The notes under the pieces: generated by a model
What the model was told of the DNA's origin: nothing
Database searches by the model: none
What the model saw: only the letters and a program-made list of their open reading frames with translations
Source of the DNA: Patiria miniata
Lineage: Eukaryota > Echinodermata > Asteroidea > Valvatida > Asterinidae
NCBI RefSeq assembly: GCF_015706575.1
Contig: NW_024037059.1
Span: forward strand, 40,275,058-40,339,057
Direction: 5' to 3'
DNA length: 64,000 nt
Program-made: the position numbers and the translations under genes
Shown here: positions 32,901 through 42,700 of the stretch, piece after piece
Position numbering within the stretch: position 1 is the stretch's first letter
Layout of the letters: every line of letters begins with the position of its first letter

Positions 32901-35900
32901 TTTTGTCCATTTTGTCAGTCTGTTTGTGCATTATCCTCTTAATATTTGTTGTTGTTTGTTTCTTGGATTGTTTGAGGTTTTTATCCCGTAAAAGCAAATT
33001 TCCTGCATGTGAGGGGACAAATATTCTCTAATAAAAATGATATATGCCCAAATAAATTCTAAAACTTTACTCTGTTGACAATATTAGAGAAATAAAACAG
33101 TTCACCTTGTCGGTTCTGCACTTTTCCCGATGCCTCTCTACATTTTAAAGTTTAAATCGCATCTGATGAACACTATCAACTTCATGGTAATTATTTTCCT
33201 CCCTTGTTTGCAGTAAAACTGGGTCAGTGCGACCCGCCCACCCAGCCCGCCAACGGGCGCGTCCTGGGCGTTGAATATTCATACGGTGACGTCATCCGCT
33301 TCGAGTGCGCCAAAGGTCACCGGCTGTCCAACGCGTCTGCCGGTTCCGCCCGCTGCGTCATGGTGCGTGACGGGACAGGAAGGACGGTGGGCTGGGACAC
33401 GCCTACTCCTTCATGCGAGGGTAATTATAACCATGTCTAGCCTATACATGTACATCATGCTGCCACCATTTCAGTCTTGCTCCCTGTATCCAATAACAGT
33501 ACTGGATGATAAAGTTTTCTGTGCAAGAAGGAACCAGACTATTTTTCCTTCTAGCCTCGCTTTGGTTACGTTGATTTGAATGGGGGAAAATTCAAGATGG
33601 CCGCAACATTATAAAGGTCTATTCTGACGCTCCTATATACATGTGGTTAACCTTCTACAACGCCTCTTCTATTACAAGCACATGGAAATCAAGAAAGCAA
33701 AATGTCAGAACGCCGTGAGGCATGAGACTTTGAAAGTTCAGACTAATTTGGGAGTTGAAGAGAGGGATGCATGGAGTTGTACACGTGGTTTTTGGAGATT
33801 GGTTGCAATGAAACTGAAAAATAAGCAAAACATATTCAGTGTAATTCATTTTACAAACCCAGTCGCCCATTTAAAGATCAGCACTGTTTTACCTTCTAAA
33901 CGGTTTTTATTTTGCCCTGCTATAAACTAAACGTATATTATTGCATGTACCAAAAAACACACGACATAACCCAAGCTGAATGCATTCTCTGAGCCTGTCT
34001 GCTCTTATATGGTTCAATCGTCAACAGTAATTCTCTCTTTTATTTTCCTGCGATCTTTGAACTTCAAAAGATGATTGCGAATTATAAGGACAAATAGGTG
34101 TCGAGTCCCAGTAAGTTGCTGCTGTCTAGCAATGACTGCTTCTAAACCCTGCAACATTCAACAACCTCGAGATGTGACATTTATACCTGATGATTCATGA
34201 TCGGAGATCCCTTAAGATTCTTACAGACATTAATAAACCAGAGGGGGTCATAATACGAGACGGTACGGGGACTAGCAGCGCGTAGCTCCCTCTGCACCAT
34301 CGCGGGCCAAAGGCCTCTAAACTCCCGGTACTGAGCATCCGGAGCTGGCCTGGCAAACTCCCCGATCGAATGACACCCTGCAGGAACTGCGATTGCCTCG
34401 TCAGTTGACAACCAATGAGCTGACTTTCTTTGTTTTTATTTCATGTTGATCAATCAAAACAACAGAAAACATTAAGCCATTGTCACCAAACCACAGGATA
34501 CGTGGCCTACCAACTCTCACCCCACTTGGAGGGTTTAAGGGTTTTTTTTAGTCGGACCATACCCCTATCCAGGCCAGTCCCGGTGGGTCATAAGTTTAGA
34601 TTTTGGGTTTCGTTTCCTACCTATTTTCTATTTTGATCAACCCACTTCCTGCAAACTTATAAACTGTTCAAGAGTCCAAACAGCAGTCGGATATCAAAAC
34701 TTTCTATGAATTTCCGGATTATTGTCTGCGGCTATTGTGTGTATTCTTCCAGTTTAGGCTGCTTTGAGAAAAAAAATATGGTGTACTATTGATGACACGC
34801 TGCACTGGCATGACGGCTCCGTTGCGTCGCGTGCCGTCGCGTCGCACCGTCGCTCGCTCTCCATTGGTTTTGTACGCAGTCTGACGTCGCGTCGAGAGTC
34901 GCGTCGTGCCGTCCTCGCACGTCGCGTCGTCCTTTCCATCCTGCAGATTTGAAAGCCTGAACGTCACTCCTTTCGTCTCCCGTCGCGTGGCAACTTCTCA
35001 CGACGCGGACGTTATGCTTCACGTCGTGCGTCGCATCGCACTGTCGTGCGTCGTGTCGTACGCCGCGTCGTGCGTAGCACCGTATCGCCCTCACACAATT
35101 TTAAATTTGCCCTTGTGCTTATAGAGGGCGCTCTTAATGTTTCGTCTCGGCCGACTCTGTCTCCTGTGGCAAACTACATTCCTGAACTAAAACCGCAGGC
35201 CTTGATTTCTTCCTTGTTCATCCATGCTTTGTATACTTAGGAACATGGTAATGACGCCATTCGTAAAAATTCTAGGAATAACAATACAACCATTCTAAAG
35301 CAAGTTATTAAAATGATAACATTATTTTGACGATACAGTATATTGTGTTGGTTACTGGATTGCCCAGGATTGGCCAGTTTAATCAGAGAGACTCGGCGAT
35401 AAAATGGAGAAAATGTTTCATTCTTTGTAACTTTTGTATGTATCATGCAGACAGAAACTATTCAAAGTATTTTATAATCGTGTTAACGCTTGCGTTGAGT
35501 AATTGGTTCCAAAATTTGTTGGTGTTAAACGGATTTAGATTACTAAAGAGACGTTAGTAAGTCCACGTATGCATTTCGCTCCCCTCACCTTGGCCACGCC
35601 TAATACAGGGGCGTCATGTGATTGGTGCAATATAGTGGTGGGCTTACAAATGGCAAAATACGATCAACATGGACCAAGAAATTGAGCGCCACCGTATTAA
35701 TCGCAAGCGTACGACGCGACGCACGACGGTGCGACGCGACGGGCGACGGAATGAGCGACGTTCAGGCACGAAAATCTGCAAGATGGAAATGACGAGGCGA
35801 CGACGGTACGACGCGACACACGACGTAAATGCAGAATAAGATGTACTGAGATCTTTGTTAATCCACAATATATAGCTTGAAGGCTGTTTCGTGTTCTTTA

Positions 35901-37580
35901 AATAACATTGTACCATATAGACGACTAATTGTAGTGTATTTTATCTGCTTCACTTTTTTTATCTCTTTTTTTTAATATGCGTACGACTGTTTCATGCATT
36001 CTTTTCCCACAGTTGCGGCAGACAGCAAAACACGGATGACACAAGGAGATCAGTTTGTCGGATACGGTAAGACTTTCACAAATAGATCACAACAGGGCGT
36101 TTCACTTCATTCAAAGGGTATAACTTTTAGTTACCAAATAAAATCTTTAGCTTAAAATAAAAAAGCCAATTCAAAGTTACTCAGAGTCCCAGTCGAGTGC
36201 GAGTTAACAATTCCGCCGGTGTACGAGTCCACACGTGAGTGCGATTATACAGGCGTATCTGCAAATACAGTAGTGACACTGCACTACCTTGCAAATACGA
36301 TCTGAGTACGAGTAATGCAGAAACCGTGTACGAGTACGGACTGTCGCGAACGTGGTAATATATTAATGGTAGAATACGGTAAGAGTCCGACCACTGCGCG
36401 CCGTGTACGGGATGCGTACGGTCATAATTACACGGGTGTCCTTGAGCGTAGTGCGTGATCACCGTGTAGTAAACAGTTCCACAATTAAAGGCATCTTTAA
36501 ACTGGTCATTATACAGATTAATATGACTCTATTTCTTCCCCTTGATTGGCTGTTCCTATGTGTGACCTTAAAGATTTGCTGAAAAAAAATGTAGAGAGTC
36601 TAGTTTGTAACGGTTCAGAATTTCTCGTTTTACTCTTCAGTAATTGCATGCATGTGCTTCATCTAAACCTGATATTCTTGTTAATCTTTCACTTTCTTAA
36701 TTAATTTAGCTCTGTATGATATTGATTTCTCTGTCACCAGAAACCATTGAGCGTCAGTACATCTTCTTATCAGTCCTAGCGTGTCTTGTCGTCGTCCTCA
36801 CGTCCGCCATTTTGTTCATCCTCGTCAAGCGGAGGATGGCGAGGCAACGGTAAGGACAATGGCATGGCTAATTAGCATCACAAGAGGGCGGTCTGTTGGA
36901 GTTGGCGTACATTCACGAGTTCTTTTTAAATATTTAGCTAGGAAAATTACAATTCCACTCGCAAAGCAGAAATCACTCATGCATACCGCATACGAGCAAA
37001 CAGTTGTCATCCAACATTTCGTGGAAGCCACTTTCTAGAGTCGATATTCTTTTTTCCATAGAGGGCGCTGGTCAATGGTTTACACCCGTAGAACACACTT
37101 CGTTCATTTTTGTGAAGAAAAGTTTTTACGTATGACTTTCGTTTTCGAAAAAATGAAAACAAAGATCAGCACTGAATGCATAAATAAAGCAGCGGCACAA
37201 GTGCTTCATCTGTACCCCTAATATTGCGTCGTTGAGATCGTTTAGTCTTTGCCGGTGCAAATCTAGACCACAGACAGTAAAAACAATTTCCAACTAGAAC
37301 AAAAAACATACTTAGGCCCTGTATACTTATTGGGAAAAAATCTTCGTCTCTCTTGTGATCCAGATCGGCTGAGATCAGGCCCGACCCGCCTCCCTGCTAC
37401 GAGGACCTGGTGAGAGACTACGAGCGGATCGCGGACCCAAAGACCGGTCACTTCCCGATCGACCGGGCCAGCTGCTACCAGACCCTCAAGCCGCCCGTGC
37501 CGAACCGCCCGCCCAGGTACGCCGTCCGCATCAACGCCCCCGGACACATCAGTTACCCCGAAGAAATCTGGAATCACTGA
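26951..37580 (+). CDS. SRCR-WSC-CCP type I transmembrane receptor
   Basis: Eight exons join in phase: 26951-27038, 29008-29229, 30431-30505, 32555-32872, 33214-33420, 36013-36066, 36741-36849, 37364-37580 (429 residues). Residues 1-17 are a hydrophobic signal peptide. SRCR domain 30-128 (LRLADGP, RVEFYLG, DDAMVVCRQLG, then CTGDEKRLQDC and VGVVCQG from the 75-bp exon). WSC domain about 130-225 (YIGCYSD, ECYCGQLYG, CAGNPDEICGG). CCP about 238-303. A short linker precedes the transmembrane helix at about 327-349, which is followed by KRRMARQR. The 72-residue tail holds PPPCYEDL (PPxY for WW domains; YEDL), YERI and SCYQTL. Extracellular introns are phase 1. SRCR domains bind proteins or microbial surfaces; WSC is a putative carbohydrate module. 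A surface recognition or adhesion role is inferred; no ligand can be named. The order SRCR-WSC-CCP is unfamiliar to me. Confidence 0.85.
27039..29007 (+). other. First intron of the SRCR/WSC receptor
   Basis: About 2 kb with no exon or clear repeat. It ends with two similar acceptor sites 22 bases apart (CAG at 28983-28985 and 29005-29007, each followed by ATCTT). Only the second keeps frame with exon 1. Confidence 0.5.
31261..31392. repeat. 22-bp minisatellite in the SRCR/WSC receptor intron
   Basis: Six degenerate 22-bp units such as TTCGCTGTCGTCACATTGCC plus GG, preceded by a short (CCAACATCG)n run at about 31230-31260. The unit is the same as in the lectin receptor intron at 19802-19930 and 20177-20247. 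Confidence 0.8.
33438..33621. mobile_element. TA-type MITE family B, copy 1
   Basis: Homologous along its length to 44461-44640. It shares CATGCTGCCACCATTTCAGT, CCTGTATCCAATAACAGTAC and GGAACCAGACTATTTTT. The right end AAAGGTCTA matches the inverse of copy 2's left end; the left end here is altered by a TACATG run. It begins 18 bases after the CCP exon. Confidence 0.75.
34816..35090. repeat. CGTCG-rich repeat, forward copy
   Basis: Dense CGTCGCGTCGT-type words with a non-repetitive core (TTTCCATCCTGCAGATTTG, then CCTGAACGTC). An inverted relative lies at 35705-35826 in the same intron. Bias to CGTCG makes several frames open but no protein family is recognisable. Confidence 0.75.
35705..35826. 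repeat. CGTCG-rich repeat, inverted copy
   Basis: Reads as the inverse of 34816-35090, including GACGTTCAGGCACGAAAATC and CTGCAAGATGGAAATGACG. The two copies lie about 600 bases apart in opposite orientation in the intron between the CCP exon and the linker exon. Confidence 0.75.
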
Positions 37581-37605
37581 GTCGTGAAGCTGTTTTCCTC
37601 ATGCC

Positions 37606-37611
37606 AATAAA
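37606..37611 (+). terminator. Polyadenylation signal of the SRCR/WSC receptor
   Basis: AATAAA 25 bases after the TGA stop at 37578-37580, which gives a very short 3' UTR if used. Confidence 0.6.
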
Positions 37612-39127
37612 ACTGGTGACGTAACTATGACGTATAACAGCCGGCCTGCATGTTTTACTGAGTGGTGAGAGAAACTTGCTATTTTTCTGTTTTTAATATT
37701 TTGATCAAAATTTTGTAGAAATCATTCCTGCTGGGATCAATTTTGAAATTCAATACCTCACTTTGCAAAATCATTAAAATATAGTTTTCAGGATTGTCTC
37801 CATAAAAAAAACCTCGACACTCTTAATATTATCTCAGTCTACAAATATAGAAGTACATGTAATATTTTAATAGTCTTAGCATAAAGCAATACAATGTTAT
37901 TTTGATATTTATATTTTGGTTATTCCAGCCCGTGGTTTTCTCAAACGATCGATACTGACCAATAGGAAAGTTTGTGTTCCCTCTGAAACATTCATATCTC
38001 GAGATCACTGATATTGTTTACATTATTTACTGGTTTTCAATGACATTCATTATCTTAGTAATTACGTCTGAGTCTTGTATACAAACTAACCAACCAGGAC
38101 ACAAACAGCATCATTTATATGTACATATACATTATATTAAACCTCATGCTGGTCACTTTCAAATGGCGTAAAAAAACCCTGAAAATGCTGATCTTTCGTT
38201 TCACGTTTGCTAATCAAAGTTAAGATATTTACTAAATGTCAATTGACATTTGTCACAATTATTACGAAAATGAAAGAAACTATTCAACTTACTCTGTATT
38301 AACTTGCAACCAAATTTTACATATACATGTGCTCGTTCCGCAGAAATTAAAAATCATTTAAGTTTTCACCTTTTTTTGTGAACAACGTAGAGGCTGGTCC
38401 TCCGAATCGTGTATTGCAGAGGTCAACTTTTACTTTAAAATTTGGTAGAGTAGAAACTAATTTCAAAAATCACCTGTTTCAACAAAAATGATTTAAAAGA
38501 ACTATTTGTTCATAGTAACGTTAGGCAGGCAGCTGTCGATTTGATGCCTCCAATCGAAGCCAAGAAATATGTTAGGAATTATACATCTCTGTCAGTGCAC
38601 AAAATGATATTTAATGTTTTTGCTATTTCTGAAAAGAAGTAATTTTGTTTAATTTTGTAACCATTATTTTCAATTGCGCGTCTCATGTAGTATACATTGT
38701 TATAATTCGAAATAGTAGCGGCAGTAAAGATGCTCTTATGTACATGTAGTATAGAGTCTGCAAAATATAGTGTATGTAAATAAGAACAAACTGAATTTTG
38801 CAATAAAACTTTCGAATGTAATTCTACTGTTCATTAGTACAGTTCTATTATTGTGTTGACTGTAGTGCTCAATAGTCTTGCTTAAATGATCGCCGGTCCG
38901 AAATCCAAATGTTAGTTTTATTACTAAGTACGAAACGAGGCTTGATATATATTGAAAATCCGAAAGTCGGTTTCAGAAGTGGTCCGAAATCCAAATGTTA
39001 GTTTTATTACTAAGTACGAAAGATGCTTGATATATTCCAGAGTTGGAATCGTGAGGGCGGTGTTTATTTTTTTTATTTCTTCAGGCGATTCTAAGGGTTT
39101 TAATTATAGGAAGTGTGATTTTCACTG
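37612..39127. other. Intergenic, no gene seen
   Basis: AT-rich sequence. A 31-bp stretch (GTCCGAAATCCAAATGTTAG and on through TTTTATTACTAAGTACGAAA) is directly repeated at about 38897 and 38982. No coding signal. Confidence 0.45.
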
Positions 39128-39291
39128 GGGGACCCAGGTAGCGCACCCGGTAGAGGTGCCGACGGGCAAGCCGGCGCCCCTGGTTCGAGTCCCGGCCGCG
39201 GCAACTCGGACTGGCTGCAGGGAAACCTGCGGCGCTCCGAGTTTTGTATCGCGTGTCTACCCCAACTATATAAAATAAAATAAAATAAAAC
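39128..39291 (+). mobile_element. tRNA-headed SINE with AAAAT tail
   Basis: The head has an A-box-like GGTAGCGCACCCGGTAGAGG and a B-box GGTTCGAGTCCC, followed by a short body and a tail of (TAAAA)n. This is the standard layout of a tRNA-derived SINE. Confidence 0.8.
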
Positions 39292-39352
39292 AGAATTTTA
39301 CTCTTTTTTAATTAAATAAATATAAGTCAAAAAGATATAAAATGTTCTAATG

Positions 39353-39427
39353 TGGTTCTGCCAGGACTCGAACCCGCAACCTCCGGCATGAGCGTCAAGA
39401 GTGCCTACCACTAGGCCAACACGCTCT
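39353..39427 (-). mobile_element. tRNA-like sequence, probable SINE head
   Basis: On the minus strand it reads GTTGGCCTAGTGGTAGGCAC and then a B-box GGTTCGAGTCC with a T-arm-like context. The outer ends (GAGCGTG and AGAACCA) do not pair as an acceptor stem and the anticodon arm is poor. So it is not called a functional tRNA gene. Confidence 0.55.
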
Positions 39428-39663
39428 TCTTACTCTGAACTGTTCGGAAGTAATATATAAATATTCAGGTTTGTATGATTGAATAAAAAAAAAAAGTACT
39501 AAGTCCACGCGCATGCGCTCTTGCATCATATGTCCCTTAGAAAGGCTGGATGGCCAAGTCAGTGTGCATGCGCATACAGCATTTTAATATTACACCTGTA
39601 TGTACCCGAGAATGAGAATGATGGAAGTCAAAACGTCAAATGTCTTAATTTGTAAAAGTTAAA

Positions 39664-39669
39664 TTTATT
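39664..39669 (-). terminator. Polyadenylation signal of the first Rab-like gene
   Basis: TTTATT on the plus strand is AATAAA on the minus strand, 41 bases after the stop codon at 39711-39713. Confidence 0.6.
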
Positions 39670-39710
39670 TTGTTTTCCGTAGTTTTGGCGAGCATTTCTC
39701 AAGCATCTGT

Positions 39711-42700
39711 CTACTTTGCCGACCACCATGTTTTTCCACCCTCGTTCTGCCCGTAGTTGTGCGAGTAGCTTGACAAGAATTTAGCGCTCCTGCCAATCCC
39801 AGGGCCAGGTAGGCCGTCAATTTCGCTCGGCAGCCCCGTAGACTTCGACCCATGCCCCGGTGCCGCGGACAAGGTCCCCGGTGTTGCGGCTAACTCAGCG
39901 TCCATTCCGGGTTTGGAAAACTTAGCGAACCGCGTTTTGAGTTTGGGCGGGTCGTCTTCGGCGCGACGCCCAGGCTGGTACAGCGGATGAGCCATGGTGG
40001 GTTTGACGGGGAACTCCCGCCCGTCGACGGGGGAGGGTGCGTCGCGATGTCCCTGGGCGTTTACTGTCCGTGACTCGGTGCTCTCCGGCAGGGAGTCGAC
40101 GTCCTGTCTCTCAGAGTAAGACTCCGAGGAACTCGGGAGGAAAACCTCGATGCGAGTTTTCTCCGAGGCAACAGGCGGGGCTGTGGTTCCTGGTTTCCCG
40201 GGGTTTGGAGAGCGAAATGACATCGGCATTTGGGTGATCGGTGGATCTTCACTGACTCGACCCTGCACGGTAGAAAAGTTGGTCAAAGAGTTAAGAAAAT
40301 GTACATAATTGCTTAAAGTATGCGTGTCTCCAAAGGTCTTGGAAATATATCAATGCATGATAACACTGCTTCGAGCAATACAGGTTGTGGTCGAGGAACA
40401 AACTCTCTTTTTTGACGCTATAGTTGAGCCCCCTCCCTTCGGCACCAAGTCCACTCCCCTAAAACGGTAATTGTGATCCAATTTTAATGTACAAACAAAC
40501 TAAAAGGTTAACAAGGTTTAAGAATGTTCTAAAATTGAGTTTGAAGAAAGTGGAGCTTCATAGAAGATGAACTGCAACTAAACCGAGAAATCGCACTGGG
40601 AAAAAATGCTGCAACCTGACGCCACTTCCGCGATTGTGTACAAAGTCTAAGGAGAGTTAAAAAAAAAAAAAAAAAAAAGTATTTCCTAACTAAATTGGAA
40701 ATGATTCTCAATCCCAGATTCATGTCTTATCATCAAATTTTGCAATGAATGACCTTCATTGAGATGATATAATAAGAAAACAAAGTGACGTCAGGTTGCA
40801 ACATTTTTTTCCCCTCGCACTGTGCAAAACCTCTATATACACAACCACTGGCGTGTGCGAGAATGAATAATTGAAAAAGTACCACACATGCACATTTAAT
40901 GATGGCTATAGTAGCCCGTTTTATCGGCAGTCATGTTTTACAAGCAAATCCTATAAATTATGGAAGCCTCGTGATTGTACAGTGTACGGAACGGAACCAA
41001 TGAACTCACCCGATCAGGCGTCTATAGTTTGTGGCGATACTTGCGCCACATCGCAGTGGACATGACAATCATGTGGATTTCTTCCTCCCACAAAATTGAA
41101 GTTTCGATGAATGGTTAACCACAGTGAGTCTATGCACACAAGCTACATTCTGTTTCCACTTTATGCTGACTATTAATCCGATTAAAATCTCAACTGAAGG
41201 AATTTAGGTCGAAACCAAGTTTCGTGAATTAAGTAGATCCACTTGAAACCGTGAAATCTGCTTTCTTCTTCCACGGGGCACGTAAGGAGTGAGAGCAGCC
41301 AAAAATGTGTTTGTGTCTTGGGTCACTGTAGCCTACAGACCATCCCCGTGAGATGCAAAAGAATCGATAAACATGATGGGCCGTAATGCCGAGCTGGAAT
41401 GCTTCTTAAAAGAAAGAATCGATCATGGGTATCGATTAGAATTAGTGGGACACAATGGAGTAGCATCGATTATCTAGAACCACTCGGCACAGCTACGCAT
41501 AATATCCCCCCCCCCCACAAAAAAAATGACAATAACAACATAACGCCAAAAAGCACCAAAATATAAATATTGAAATGATAAGGTTTTTTATAGAAAAAAA
41601 TGCAAAAACATTTTCCGTAATACCACGAGCAGACTGCATAGAATTTGTCTCCAAGCCAAACGACTTCAAAGGGCGCCCTCTATAAGTAAACATCACTATT
41701 TTTCTATTGATATCTGAAGCAATCAGACAGCGAAAGACCTTTGCATTGTTTTCGTGTTCTTTTCTGTTTCCAGATTTGTTTACAAAGTTGTTGTCGGGTC
41801 GTGTGTGTAGTCAACGACATACGAGGCTGCTTGTCTATAATATAAATAAATACTTTAAAAAAAAACAAGAGACGCAATTTATCATTGTCGTGTTTATTTA
41901 CAAAAAGAAAGTAAAAATATTGGCCTCTTTCGCTTGCGAAGATAATCATGATAATCCTGCTGAAAAACAGTCTCGTTGATACAAAATATACAATTTACAA
42001 GATTAAATTTTAAAAAATTGCATTGTTGTCATTGAAATGTTAAGGTAATCATTAATTATGTTAATTTTGTTTATATGGACTTCAGCATCTTGAACTATGT
42101 ACAGTGGTGTTGTCTGGTTATCCAATACAAATGGCTTTTTTCAAAATATCAACAACTCACACCTTACATTAACAAAGAAAATTCACGAATATTGCATGAT
42201 TTTGGCATAATATTTGTTGGCAATTATTTCCCCCCAAAAGGAATATCTTTGAATTTTACCAAAGATCCGAAACCGACGAAAATAAATCGGTCAACCACAA
42301 CTTCTTTCCCATGCACAAATTTAATCTAAAGTGCATTTTTTTTCTCCGACGAAACCCGATGATTTTCTTCAAAACCTGAGAAACTATTTATTTCAAGTCT
42401 GCTTGAAAGTTAGCTTCGTGTTAATTTCCCGAATGGCGTAATAATACACACTTACATTATTATGTGTCATGTGGTCCCCAAAAGATAAATCGGCACAACT
42501 TTTTCGCTGGATTACAAGTTACTTCAACCACACAAACAAATATTTAAAAGTACTGTTTCGTCAGTCTGCATGTACGCATGCGCTGTGTAGTCATAGTCGT
42601 CCGTGTGTACGCATGCGCAGAGAAAACTGATCTGAATACGAACAACGCTGGAGACGCTTGTGTAGATGACATCAAAGACCAGTGGCCGTCATGAAGAATT

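Noticed and set aside
34719..35124. Several long Arg/Ser-rich open frames on both strands
   Set aside because: The CGTCG repeat lacks stop codons in most frames. No protein family is recognisable.
39353..39427. Functional tRNA gene on the minus strand
   Set aside because: The A-box and B-box look good but the acceptor stem does not pair and the anticodon arm is poor, so a SINE head is more likely.
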